From NCBI RefSeq assembly GCF_937616625.2, contig NC_065573.1, positions 8,819,001 through 8,883,000 of the forward strand: a DNA stretch of 64,000 nucleotides, written 5' to 3'. Under the pieces are notes generated by a model. It was not told the origin of the DNA and made no database searches. It was given only the letters and a program-made list of their open reading frames with translations. A program made the position numbers and the translations under genes. The stretch comes from Mercurialis annua (taxonomy: Eukaryota > Streptophyta > Magnoliopsida > Malpighiales > Euphorbiaceae). Each line of letters starts with the position of its first letter. The stretch's first letter is position 1. Below are positions 23,738 to 36,743 of the stretch, piece after piece.

Positions 23738-25275
23738 GTTTCACCTTTTTAGCGATTTAAGACAAACGCTTACAAACGTTACGAAACAAAACCAAACGTT
23801 TCGCCTTTTTAGCGATTTAAGCCAAACGTTTAGAAACATTAAAAAACAAATCCAAACATTTCCCCATTTTAGCGATTTAAGCCAGACGTTTAAAACGTTA
23901 CGAAACAAATCTAAGCGTTTCACCTTTTTAGCAATTTAAGCCAAACGTTTACAAACGTTACGAAACAAAACAAAACGGTTCAGCTTTTTAGCGATTTAAG
24001 CCAAACGTTTATAAACATTACGAAACAAATCCAAACGTTTCCCCATTTTAGCGATTTAAGCCAAACATTTACATATGTTACGAAACACATCCAAGCGTTT
24101 CACCTTTTTACCAATTTAGGCAAAACGTTTACAAACGTTACGAAACAAATCCAAACGTTTCCCCTTTTAGCGATTTAAGCCAAGTGTTTATAAACGTTAC
24201 GAAACAAATCCAAACGTTTCTTCTTTTTAGCGATTTAAGTCAAGTGTTTACTAACGTTACAAAACAAATCCAAGCGTTTCCCCATTTTAGCGATTTAAGC
24301 CAAACGTTTACAAACGTTACGAAACAAATCCAAACGTTTCCCCTTTTTAGCAATATAAGCCAAATGTTTACAAACGTTACGAAACAAATCCAAACATTTC
24401 CCCTTTTTAGCCATTTAAGCCAACCGTTTAAAAACGTTATGAAACAAATCCAAACATTTCACCTGTTTAGCGATTTAAGCCAAACGTCAAGCCAAAAGTG
24501 TACAAACGTTACAAAACAAATCCAAGAGTTTCACATTTTTAGCAATTTAAGGCAAACGTTTACAAACGTTACGAAACAAATCCAAACGTTTCACCTTTTT
24601 AGCGATTTAAGCCAAACGTTTACAAACGTTACAAAACAAATCTAAACGTATCACATTTTTAGCGATTCAAGCAAAAATGTTTACAAACGTTACGAAACAA
24701 ATCCAAACGTTTCACCTTTTTAGCAATTTAAAACGTGTTGCGCTTCACGTTTTTAGCAATTTAAACCAAATGTTTACAAACTTTACGAAACAAATCCAAA
24801 CGTTTCACCTTTTTAGCAATTTAAGCCAAACGCATACAAAAGTTACGAAACAAATCCAAACATTTTTTGTTTCGTAACGTTTTAAACGTTTACAAACATT
24901 GCGAAACAAAACCAAAACGTTTTACAAATGTTACGAAACAAAACCAAGCGTTTAAAACGTTACGAAACAAATCCAAACGTTTCACGTTTTTAGCGATTTA
25001 AGCCAAGCGTTTCACCTTTTTTGCAATTTAAGCGAAACGTTTACAAACATTACGAAACAAATCTAAATGTTTCCCTTTTTAACGATTTAAGCCAAAACAT
25101 TTACAAACTTAACAAAACAAAACCAAACGTTTCACCTTTTTAGCGATTTAACCAAACAAACAAACGTTACGAAACAAATCCAAACGTTTCACCTTTTTAG
25201 TGATTTAAACGTAATGTTTAAAATGTTATGAAACAAAAGCAAACGTTGAAAACGTTACGAAACAAAACCAAACGC
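23738..25275 (-). repeat. Satellite B block 5 (reverse)
   Basis: About 25 reversed units, with a short forward fragment at about 24862-24885. The variant run at 23772-23925 is closely matched at 28437-28590, a sign of a longer shared repeat. Confidence 0.8.
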
Positions 25276-26174
25276 AACCTTTTCAGAGATTTGTTTCGTA
25301 TCATTTGTAAACTTTTTGTTTAAATCGCTAAACAGGTGAAACGTTTGGATTTGTTTCGTATCGTTTGTAAACGTTTGGCTTAATTCGCTAAAAAGGTGAA
25401 ACGTTTGGTTTTGTTTCGTAACATTTGAAAACGTTTGGCTTAAATCGCTAAAAAGGTGAAACTTTTGGATTTGTTTCGTAGCGTTTGTAAACATTTGGCT
25501 TAAATCGCTAAAAAGGGAAAACGTTTTGATTTGTTTCGTAACGTTTGTAAACGATTAGCTTAAATCGATAAAATGGTGAAACATTTGGACTTGTTTCGTA
25601 AGGTTTGTAAAAGTTTGGCTTAAATTGCTAAAAAGGTGAAACATGTGGATTTGTTTCGCAACGTTTGTAATTGTTTGGCTTAAATTGCTAAAAATGGGAA
25701 ACGTTTGGATTTGTTTCGCAACGTTTGGCTTAAATTGCTAAAAATGGGAAACGTTTGGATTTGTTTCGTAACGTTTGTAAACATTTGGCTTCAATTGCTT
25801 AAAAGGGGAAACGTTTGGATTTATTCCGTAATGTTTGTAAACGTTAGGCTTAAATCGCTAAAAATGTGAAACGTTTCAATTTGTTTCGTAACGTTTGTAT
25901 AAGTTCCTCTTAAATCGCTAAAATGGGGAAATGTTTGGTTTTGTTTCGTAACCTTTGTAAACGTTTGGCTTAAACCGCTAAAAAGGTGAAACGTTTAGTT
26001 GTATTTCATAATGTTTGTAAACGTTTGGCTTAAATCACTGAAAAGGTGAAATGTTTTGATTTGTTTCGTAACGTTTTAAACGTTTGGTTTTGTTTCGTAA
26101 CGTGTGTAAACGTTTGGCTTAAATCGCTAAAAAGGTGAAAACGTTTGGATTTGTTTTGTAACATTTGTAAACGT
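25276..26174 (+). repeat. Satellite B block 6 (forward)
   Basis: About fifteen forward units. The right end flips at a TAAACGTTTATAAACG motif near 26174, and the same unusual motif is reused at the flip near 27631. Confidence 0.8.
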
Positions 26175-26816
26175 TTATAAACGCTACGGAACAAAACCAA
26201 ACGTTTACAAACATATCCAAAAGTTTCACCAAATGTTTAATACATTACGAAACAAATCAAAACGTTTCACCTTTTTAGTGATTTAAGCCAAACGTTTACA
26301 AACATTACGAAATAAAACCAAACGTTTCAATCCAAACGTTTCCACTTTTTAGCAATTTAAGCCAAACGTTTACAAATGTTACGAAAAAGAACATAATGTT
26401 TACAAACGTTACAAAACAAATCCAAACGTTTCACCTTTTTAGCGATTTAAGCCAAACGTTTACAAACGTTACGAAACAAATCTAAATGTATCACATTTTT
26501 AGCGATTTAAGCCAAACGTTACGAAACAAATCCAAACGTTTCACATTTTTAGCGATTGAAGCCAAATGTTTATAAACGTTACGAGACAAAACAAAACGTT
26601 TTGCCTTTTTAGCAATTTAAGCCAAACACAAATGATATGAAACAAATCCAAGCGTTTCACCTTTTTAGCGATTAAAGCCAAACGTTTACTAACGTTACGA
26701 AACAAATCAAAACGTTTCCCATTTTAGAGATTTAAGCCAAACGTTTACAAACGTTACAAAACAAATGAAAACTTTTAACCTTTTCAGCAATTTAAACCAA
26801 ACGTTTATAACGTTAC
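26175..26816 (-). repeat. Satellite B block 7 (reverse)
   Basis: About ten reversed units, several shortened. The first 200 bases match 27632-27830 including deletions, so the two flips are copies of one event. Confidence 0.8.
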
Positions 26817-27631
26817 GTGGTGAAATGTTTGGTTTTGTTTCGTAACGTTTGTAAACGTTCGGCTTATATCTCTGAAAAGGTGAAACGTTTGGATTTGTTT
26901 CATAACGTTTATAAAATTTTGGTTTTCTTTCGTATCATTTATAAATGTTCGACTTAAATCGTTAAAAAGGTGAAACGCTTGGATTTGTTTCGTAACGTTT
27001 GTAAATGTTTGACTTAAATTGCTAAAAAGGTGAAACGCTTGGATTTCTTTCGTAACGTTTGTAAACGTTTGGCTTATATTGCTATAAAGGGGAAACGTTT
27101 GGATTTGTTTCGTAACGTTTGTAAACGTTTGGCTTAAATCGCTAAAAATGTGAAACATTTGGTTTTGTTTTGTAACGTTTATAAACGTTTGGCTTAAATC
27201 TCTAAAAAGGTGAAACATTTGGATTTGTTTTGTAACGTTCTAAACCTTTGGCTTAAATCGCTAAAAAGGCCAAATGTTTGGATTTATTTCATGATGTTTG
27301 TAAACGTTTGGCTTAAATTGCTAAAAAGGTAATACGTTTGGTTTTATTTCATAACGTTTGGCTTCAATCGCTAAAAAGGTAAAACATTTGGTTTTGTTTC
27401 GTAACGTTTGTAAACGTTTGGCTTAAATTGCTAAAAAGGTGAAACGCTTGGATTGGTTTTGTTTCGTAACGTTTGTAAACATTTGGATTAAATCGCTAAA
27501 ATGGTGAAACATTTGGATTTGTTTCTTAACGTTTTAAACGTTTGGTTTTGTTTCGTAACATTTGTAAACGTTTGGCTTAAATCGCTAAAAAGGTGAAAAC
27601 GTTTGGATTTGATTTGTAACATATGTAAACG
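26817..27631 (+). repeat. Satellite B block 8 (forward)
   Basis: About thirteen forward units, ending at the TAAACGTTTATAAACG flip. Confidence 0.8.
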
Positions 27632-28884
27632 TTTATAAACGCTACGAAACAAAACCAAACGTTTCACCAAATGTTTAATACGTTACGAAACAAATCCAAA
27701 CTTTTCACCTTTTTAGTGATTTAAGCCAAACGTTTACAAACATTACGAAATAAAACCAAACGTTTTAATCCAAACATTTTCACCTTTTTAGCGATTAAGA
27801 CAAACGTTTACAATTGTTACGAAACAAAACCAAACGTTTACAAACGTTACGAAACATATCCAAACGTTTCACCTTTTTAGCGATTTAAGCCAAACGTTTA
27901 CGAACGTTACGAAACAAAACCAAACGTTTACAAAAGTTACGAAACAAATCAAAGAGTTTCACCATTTTTGCAATTTAAGCCAAACGTTTACAAACGTTAC
28001 GAAATAAATCCAAACGTTTATAAAGGTTACGAAACAAATCCAAACATTTACAAAGGTTATGAAACAAAACCAAACGTTTCACCTTTTTAGTGATATAAAC
28101 CAAACATTAACAAACGTTACGAAACAAATCCAAATGTTTCCCCTTTTTATCAATTTAGGCCAAACGTTTACAAACATTATGAAACAAAACCAAACGTTTC
28201 CCCTTTTCAGCAATTTAAGCCAAACGTTTACAAACATTACAAAACAAATTTAAACGTTTCCTCTTTTTAGCAATTTAAGCCAAACATTTACAAACGTTAC
28301 GAAACAAATCCAAACGTTTCAACTTTTTAGCGATTGAAGCCAAACGTTTACAAACGTTACGAAACAAAACCAAATGTTTATAAACGTTATGAAACAAATC
28401 CAAATGTTTAACCTTTTTAGCGATTTAAGCCATATGCTTACAAACGTTACGAAACAAAACCAAACGTTTCGCCTTTTTAGCAATTTAGGCCAAACGTTTA
28501 TAAACATTACAAAATAAATCCAAACATTTCCCCATTTTAGCAATTTAAGCCAAAAGTTTAAAACGTCACGAAACAAATCCAAGCGTTTTACCTTTTTAGC
28601 AATTTAAGACAAATGTTTACCAACGTTCCGAAACAAAACAAAATGTTTCCCCTTTTTAGCGATTTAAGCCAAACGTTTATTAAAGTTACGAAACAAATGC
28701 AAACGTTTCCCCGTTTTAGCGATTTAAGACAAATGTTTACAAATGTTACAAAACAAATCCAAGTGTTTCACCTTTTTAGCGATTTAAGCAAAACGTTTAC
28801 AAACGTTACGAAAGAAATCCAAACGTTTACAAACGTTACGAAACAAATCCAAACGTTTCCCCATTTTAGCGATTTAAGCCAAAC
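27632..28884 (-). repeat. Satellite B block 9 (reverse)
   Basis: About twenty reversed units, ending at an AAACGTTT flip (centre 28884/28885). Confidence 0.8.
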
Positions 28885-31165
28885 GTTTAGATTTGTTTTG
28901 TTAATTTGTTTCGTTTGGTTTAAATCGTTAAAAAGGTGAAACGTTTGGTTTTATTTCATAAAGTTTGTAAACGTTTGGCATAAATCGCTAAAATGGGGAA
29001 ACGTTGTGTTTTGTTTCGTAACGTATGTAAACGTTTAGCTTGAATCGCTAAAATGGGAAAACGTTTGATTTTGTTTCGTAACGCTTGTAAACGTTTGGCT
29101 AAAATCGCTAAAATGGGGACACGTTTGGTTTTGTTTCGTAATTATTTGTGAACGTTTGGCTTAAATTGCTAAAAATTTGAAACGCTTTGATTTGTTTCGT
29201 AACGTTCGCTAAAAAGGTGAAATATTTGGTTTGTTTCGTAACATTTGTAATCGGTTGGCTTAAATTGATAAAAAGGTGACACGTTTGGATTTTTTGGCTG
29301 AAATCGCTAAAAAGGTGAAACGTTTGGATTTGTTTCGTAACGTTTGTAAACGTTTGGCTGAAATCGCTAAAAAGGTGAAACGTTTGGATTTGTTTCGTAA
29401 CGTTTGTAAACGTTTGGCTTAAATCGCTAAAAAGGCGAAACGTTTGGATTTGTTTGGTAACGTTTGTAAACGTTTGGCTTAAATCGCTAAAAAGGTGAAA
29501 CGTTTGGATTTGTTTTGTAACGTTTGTAAACGTTTGGCTTAAATCGCTAAAAAGGTGAAACGTTTGGTTTTGTTTTGTAACTTTTGTAAACGTTTAGCTT
29601 AAATTGCAAAAAAGGTGAAACGCTTGGATTTATTTTGTAAAGTTTGTAAACGATTGCTTCAATAGGTAAAAAGGTGAAATGTTCGGATTTGTTTCGTAAC
29701 GTTTGTGAATGTTTGGCTTAAATCGCTAAAAAGGGGAAACATTTGGATTTGTTTCGTAACATTTGTAAACGTTTGGCTTAAATTGCAAAATAGGGGAAAC
29801 GTTTGAATTTGTTTCGTAACGTTTGTAAACGCTTGGCTTCAATCGCTGAAAAGGTGAAACGTTTGAATTTATTTCGAAACGTTTGTAAACATTTGGTTTA
29901 AATTGCTAAAAAGGTGAAACGTTTGAATTTGTTTCGTAACGTTTGTAAACAAACGACTTAAATTGTTTAGGTGAAACGCTTGGATTTGTTTCGTAACTTT
30001 TGTAAACGTTTGGCTTAAATTGCTAAAAAGGGGAAACGTTTGGATTTGTTTTGTAACGTTTGGTTAAATTTGGTTTTGTTTCGTACCATTTGTAAACGTT
30101 TGGCTTCAATCGCTAAAAAGGTGAAATGTTTGGATTTGTTTCGTAGTGTTTGTAAACGTTTGGCTTAAATCGCAAAAAACAGGAAACGTTTGTAAATGTT
30201 TGGCTTAAATTTCTATAATGGGGAAAAGTTTGGATTTGTTTTGTAAAGTTGGTAAACGTTTGGTTGAAATTGCTAAAAAGGTGAAAACGTTTGATTTTGT
30301 TTCGTAACGTTTGTAAACGTTTGGCTTAAATTGCTAAAAAGTGAAACGTTTGGATTTGTTTCGTAACGTTTGTAAACATTTTGCTTAAATAAACAAAGGT
30401 GAAACACTTGGATTTGTAAACGTTACAAAACAAACGTTTGGCTTAAATAGCTAAAATGGAGAAACGTTTGGATTTTTTTCTATTAATTTTATTTTACTAT
30501 TAGCAATTTAGGCCAAACGTTTACAAACGTTACGAAACAAAACCGTTTTGTTTCTTAACGTTTGTAAACGTTTGGCTTAAATCGCTAAAAAGGTGAAACA
30601 TTTGATTTTGTTTCTTAACGTTTGTAAACGTTTGGCTTAAATCTCTAAAAATGTGAAATGTTTGGATTTGTTTCGCAACTCTTGTAAACGTTTGGCTTAA
30701 ACGCTAAAAATGTGAAACGTTTGGTTTTGTAAACTTTTGGCTTAAATTGCTAAAAAGGTGAAACTCTTGGATTTATTTCGTAACGTTTGTAAACGTTTGG
30801 CTTAAATCGCTAAAAAGGTGAAACACTTGGATTTGTTTCGCAACGTGTGTAAAACGTTTGCCTTAAATTGCTAAAAAGGTGAAACATTTGGTTTTGTTTC
30901 ATAAATTTGTAAACGTTTGGCTTAAATAGCTAAAAAGGTGGCTTAAATCGCTAAAAAGGTGAAACATTTGGATTTGTTTCGTAACGCATTAAACTTTTGG
31001 TTTAAATCGCTAAAAAGGTGAAACGTTTGGATTTGTTTCGTAACGTTTTAAACGTTTGGATTAAATCGCTAAAAAGGTGAAACGTTTGGATTTGTTTCGT
31101 AACATTTGTAAAGATTTGGTTTAAATTGCTAAAAAGGTCAAACGCTTTAATTTGTTTCGTAACGT
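28885..31165 (+). repeat. Satellite B block 10 (forward; duplicate of block 2)
   Basis: Opens with the same unusual GTTTTGTTAATTTGTTTCG variant as block 2 and carries the same unique T-rich spacer (30471-30504, matching 21607-21640) with the same small reversed patches around it. The offset to block 2 is about 8,860-8,910 bases. A segment of about 2.5 kb has therefore been duplicated. Confidence 0.85.
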
Positions 31166-31577
31166 TTACAAACGTTTCAACTTTTTAGCAATTTAAGCCA
31201 AATGTTTACAAACGTTACGAAACAAATCCAAATGTTTCACTTTTTTAGCGATTTAAGGTAAACGTTTACAAACGTTACAAAACAAAGCCAAACGTTTCAC
31301 CTTTTTAGCAATTTAAGCCAAACGTTTACAAACGTTACGAAACAAATCCAAACGTTTCACCTTTTTAGCGATTTCATCCAAACGTTTAAAACGTTGCGAA
31401 ACGAATCCACACGTGTCACCTTTTTAGCGATTCCAAACGTTTAAAATGTTACGAAACACATCCAAACGTTTCACCTTTTTACCAATTTCAGCCACCTTTT
31501 TAGCGATTTATGCCAAACGTTTACAATTTTACGAAATAAAACCAAACTTTTCACCTTTTTAGCAATTTAAGCCAAAC
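31166..31577 (-). repeat. Satellite B block 11 (reverse)
   Basis: About seven reversed units. It includes ACAAAGCCAAACG variants shared with block 3, extending the block 2/10 duplication. Confidence 0.8.
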
Positions 31578-31847
31578 GCTTGGATTTGTTTTGTAAAGTT
31601 TATAAACGTTTGGCTTCAATCGTCAAAAAGATGAAACGTTTAGATAAACTTTGTAACGTTTGTAAACGTTTGGCTTAAATCGCGAAAAAGGTGAAATGTT
31701 TGGATTTGTTTTGTAACGTTTGTAAATGTTTGGCTTAAATCCCTAGAAAGGCGAAACGTTTGGATTTGTTTCGTAACGTTTGTAAACATTTTGGCTTAAA
31801 TCGCCAAAAAGGTGAAACGTTGGGATTTGTTTCGTAACGTTTGTAAA
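31578..31847 (+). repeat. Satellite B block 12 (forward), ending at satellite A
   Basis: Four to five forward units. The junction GTAAACG/CGTTAAAGAG joins the ACG of satellite B to the ACGCGTTAAAG of reversed satellite A, a short shared sequence at the breakpoint. Confidence 0.82.
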
Positions 31848-32689
31848 CGCGTTAAAGAGACTTGAGACGTGACATACTAATCAATTGTCACTTTTCACGC
31901 ACACTTTACTTAATATCACCTATTCATGCTTAGGTAATCGAAAAGACGCGTTAGAGAGACTTGTGGCACGACTTAAGCATGGTAATCGAAACGACGCGTT
32001 TAAGAGACTTGAGACGCGACATACTAATTTAGCGTCAATTTACACGCACACTTTGTGTAACATAACCTAACCATACTTAGGTAATCGGAACTACGCGTTT
32101 AAGAGACTTGAGACGCGACATACTAATCTAGCGTCACACTTTGCGTAATATAACCTAACCATGCTTAGGTAATCGGAACGACACGTTAGAGAGACTTGTG
32201 ACGCGACATACTAATCTAGCGTCACTTTTCTCGCACATTTTGCGTAATATAACCTAATCATGCTTAGGTAATGGAACGACGTGTTAGAGAGATTTGTGAT
32301 GCGACATGCTAATATAGTGGCAAATGTAACACGCATTTGGCCTAATATAACCTAACCATGCTTATGTAATAGGAACGACGCGTTAAAGAGACTTGAGACG
32401 CGACATACTAATCTAGCGTCATTTTTCATGCACACTTTGCGTAAAATAACCTAACCATGCATAAGTAATCGGAAGGACGGGGTTAAATAGACTTGAGACG
32501 CGACATACTAATCTAGCGTCACTTTTCACGCACACATAGCGTACTAACCATGCTTGTGTAATCGGAACGACGCATTAAAGAGGGTTGAGGCGCAACATAT
32601 TAATCTAGCGTCACGTTTCAAACACTATTTGCAGAATATTACCTAACCATGCTTAGATAATCGGAACGACACGTTAGAGAGATTTTTGA

Positions 32690-34950
32690 CGCGACGCGTT
32701 AAAGAGACTTGAGACTCGACATAAGCATGGTAATCGAAACGACGCGTTAAAGAGACTTGAGAAGCGACATATTAATCTAGCGTCACTTTTCACGCACACT
32801 TTGCGTAACATAACCTAACCATACTTAGGTAATCAAAACAACACATTAAAGCGACTTAAGATGCTACATACTAATCTAGCGTCACTTTTCACGCACAATT
32901 TGCGTAATATAACCTAACCATGCTTAGGAAATCGGAACGACGCGTTAGAGAGACTTGTGACGCGACATAAGCATAGTGATCGAAACGACGCGATAAAGAG
33001 ACTTGAGACGCGACATACTTTTCTAGCGTCACTTTTCACGCACACTTTGCATAACCTAACCTAACCATGCTTAGGTGATTAGCACGACGCGTTAAAGAGA
33101 CTTGTGACGCGACATACTAATTTACCGTCATTATTCACGCACTCTTTGCGTAATATAACCAAACCATGCTTTGGTAATCGGTACGACGCGTTAAAAAGAC
33201 TTGAGACACGACATTAGCATGGTAATCGAAACGACGTGTTAAAGAGACTTGAGAAGCGACATACTAATCTAGCGTCACTTTTCACGCACACTTTGTGTAA
33301 CATATCTTAACCATGCTTAGGTAATCGGAACGATGCGTTAGAGAGACTTGTGACGCGACATACTAATATAACGTCACTTTTCACGCAGACTTTGCGTAAT
33401 ATAACCTCACCATACTTAGGTTATTGGAACGACGCGTTAGAGAGACTTGTCACGCGACATAGTAATTTAGCGTGACTTTTCACGCACACTTTACGTATTA
33501 ACTATGCTTAGATAATCGAACGACGGATTACAAAAACTTGTGACGCGTCATACTAATCTAGCGACACCTTTAATGCGTACTTGGCGTAATATAACCTAAC
33601 AATGCATATGTAATGGACGGTGGTTTTAGAGAGACTTGTGACACGACATACTAATCTAGCGTTAGTTTTCACGCACACTTCGCATAATATAACCTAACCA
33701 TGCTTAGGAAATCGGAACGACGTGTTAAAGAGACTTGAGACGTGACTTACTAATCTAGCGTCATTATTCATGAACTCTTTACATAATATAACCTAACCAT
33801 GCTTTGGTAATCGGAACGACGCGTTAAAGAGACTTGAGACACGACATACTATTATATTGTCACCTTTTGCGCGCACTTTTCGTAATATAAACTAACCATG
33901 CTTAGGTTATCGGAATGACGTGTTTGAGAGACTTGTGACGCGACATACTAATCTAGCGTCACTTTTCACGAACACTTTGCGTAATATAACCTAACCATGC
34001 ATAGGTAATTGGAATGACGCGTTAGAGAGACTTGTGACACGACATAAGAATGGTAATCGAAATGACACGTTAAAGAGATTTGAGACGCACCATACTAATC
34101 TAGTGTCACTTTTCACGCACGATTTGTGTGATATTACCTAACCATTCTTTGGTAATCGGCACGATGCGTTAAAGACACTTGAGACGCGACATATTAATCT
34201 AGCGTCAGTTTTCACGCACACTTTGCGTAATTTAACCTAACCATACTTAGGTAATCATAAAAACGCGTTAAAGAGACTTGACAGGTGACATACTAATCTA
34301 GCGTAACTTTCACGCACAAATTACATAATATAACCTGACCATGCTTAGGTAATCAGAACGACGCGTTAAAGAGACTTGAGACGCGACATACTATTATATT
34401 GTCACCATCTGCGCGAACTTTTCTTAATATAACCTAACCATGCATAGGTAATCGGAACGACGCGTTAAAGTGACTTGTGACGTGGCAAACTAATTTAGCG
34501 ACACTTTTAACAAGCACTTGGCTTAATATAACCTAACCATGCATAGTAATCGGAACGACGCGTTAAAGTGACTTGTGACGTGGCATACTAATCTAGCGAC
34601 ACTTTTAACGAGCACTTGGCATAATATAACCTAACCATGCTTAGGTAATCGGAACGACGCGTTAAAGAGACTTGAGACGCGACATACTAATATAGAGTCA
34701 CTATTCATGCACTAATATAACTTTGCCATGCTTAGGTAATTGTAACGGCGCGTTAAAGAGACTTGAGACGCGACATACTTATCTAGCGTCACTATTCATG
34801 CACTCTTTGCGTAATATAACTTTACCATGCTTAGGTAATCGGAATGAAGCGTTAAAGAGACTTGAGAAATGACATATTAATTAATTGTCATTTTTCTCGC
34901 ACAGTTTGCGTAATATAACCTAACCATGCTTAGGTAATCGGAACGATGCG
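32690..34950 (-). repeat. Segment of satellite A duplicated at 46665-48950
   Basis: Shared private variants appear in the same order in both segments: GACTTAAGATGC, TAGTGATCGAAACG/TGGTGATCGAAACG, TACCGTCATTATTCACGCAC, CGAACGACGGATTACA, TAATGGACGGT, ATTATATTGTCACC, ATAACTTTGCC and ATTAATTAATTGTC. The 46-kb copy has one extra monomer at about 47680-47795. Removing the 9.4-kb insertion, the two copies lie about 4.6 kb apart. Confidence 0.75.
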
Positions 34951-36738
34951 TTAGAGACACTTGAGCCGCGACATACTAATCTAGCGTCCGTTTTCACGCA
35001 CACTTTACGTAATATAACCTAAAAATGCCTAGGTAATCGGAACGACGAGTTAAAGAGACTTGTGATGTGACATACTAATCTTGCGGCACTTTTAACCCGC
35101 ACTTTGCATAATATAACCTAACTATGCTAAGGTAATCGGAACAACACGTTAAAGAGACTTGAGACGCGACATACTCTACTGTTACTTTTCACGCACACTT
35201 TGCGTAACATAACCTAACCATGCTTAGGTAATCGGAACAACGCGTTAGATCAAGCGTCACTTTTCACGCACACTTTGCTTAATGTAACCTAACCATGGTT
35301 AGGTAATCGAAACGACGCGTTAGGGAGACTTGTGACGCGACATAAGCATGGTAATCGAAATGACGCGTTAAAGAGACTTGAGACGCGCCATACTAATCTA
35401 GCGTCACTTTTCACGAACTCTTTGCGTAATATAGCCTAACCATAAGGGTAATCAGAACGATGCGTTAAAGAGACTTGAGACGCGACATTTTAAGCTATTG
35501 TTACTTTTCACGCATACTTTTATGAATATAACCTAACCATGCTTAGGTAATTAGAACGACGCGTTAAAGAGACTTATGACGCGACATACTAATCTAACAA
35601 CACTTTTAACGCTCACTTGGCGTAATATAACCTAACCATGCATAGGTAATCGGAACGACGCGTTAAAGAGACATGAGACGCGATATACTAATCTAGCGTC
35701 ACTATTCACGAACTCTTTGCGTAATATAATCTAACCGTGCTTAAGTAATCGATACGACACATTTAAAAGACGTATGACGCGATATATGAATCTAGTGGCA
35801 CTTTTAATGCGCACTTGGCGTAATATAACCAAACCATTCTTAGGTAATTGAACAACGCGGTAGAGCGACTTGTGACATGACATACTAATCTAGCATCACT
35901 TTTCACGCACACTTTGCGTAATATAACTTAACCATGCTTAGGTAATCAAAATAATGCGTTTGAGAAATTTGTGATGCGACATAAGCATGGTAATCGAAAT
36001 GATGCGTTAAAGAGAGTTGAAACAAGCCATACTAATCTAGCGTCACTTTTCACGCACACTTTGCGTAATATAACCTAACCATGCTTATGTAATCGGAGCG
36101 ACGCGTTAAAGACACTTGAGACACGACATATTAATCTAGCGTCAGTTTTTACGCACACTTTGCGTAATATATCCTAACCATACTTAGGAAATCGGAATGA
36201 CGCGTTAAAGAGACTTAAGACACGACATACTCATCTAGCGTCACTATTCACGCACTCTTTGGTAATATAACCTAACCATGCTTAGGTAATCAGAACGACG
36301 AGTTAAAGAGACTTAAGACGTGACATACTAATCTTTTGTCACTTTTCAAGCACGCTTTGCTTAATATAACCTAACCATGCTTAGGTAATCGGAACGACGC
36401 GTTAGAGAGACTTGTGACGCCACATAAGCATAGTAATCGGAACAACGCGTTAAAGAGACTTGAGGCGCATAACATAGCGTCACTTTTCACGCACACTTTG
36501 CGTAACATAACGTAACCGTACTAGAGACTTGAGACGCGACACACTTATCTAGCGTTACTTTTCACGCACTCTTTCCGTAATATAACCTAACCATGCTTAG
36601 GTAATCGGAACGATGCGTTAAAGAGAATTGAGACACGACATACTAATTAATTGTCATTTTTCACGCACACTTTGCGTCATATAACCTAAGCATGCTTAGG
36701 TAATCAGAACAATGCGTTAGAGAGACTTGTGACGCGAC

Positions 36739-36743
36739 ATAAG
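36739..36743. repeat. Target site duplication ATAAG, left copy
   Basis: ATAAG directly precedes TGTAATACCCC. The same five bases follow the right LTR at 46106-46110, and removing the element restores a normal satellite A half-unit (GACATAAGCATGG). Confidence 0.95.

Larger units (their letters stand above)
19053..31847. repeat. Satellite B array, overall (60-bp monomer, mixed orientation)
   Basis: About 200 units with a period of exactly 60 bases over long runs, for example 20581-20700 and 29341-29460. Landmarks in forward order are AAACGTTTGGATTTG, TTTCGTAACGTTTG, TAAACGTTTGGC and TTAAATCGCTAAAAAGGTG. Each unit holds two AAACGTTT octamers and one TAACGTTT. Five CpGs per 60 bases vary mainly as AAACATTT or AAATGTTT. 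It is flanked on both sides by reversed satellite A, so it looks like an array that grew within, or was inserted into, satellite A. I do not recognise the family. Confidence 0.95.
31848..36743 (-). repeat. Satellite A array, block 3 (reverse)
   Basis: About 4.9 kb of reversed 99-bp units and half-units. It contains a sub-variant with GCACTTGGCGTAATATAAC. Its part from about 32690 to 34950 shares private variants with 46665-48950. It ends in a half-unit where the retrotransposon at 36744 inserted. Confidence 0.93.

Noticed and set aside
24184..24645. Open frame of 153 codons with a 20-residue repeat, and similar ones at 18878-19375, 26805-27218, 20379-20693 and 28613-28939
   Set aside because: These lie within or mainly within satellite B and exist because its unit is 60 bases. 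The frames follow the repeat strand and break at flips; no promoter or codon bias supports a gene.
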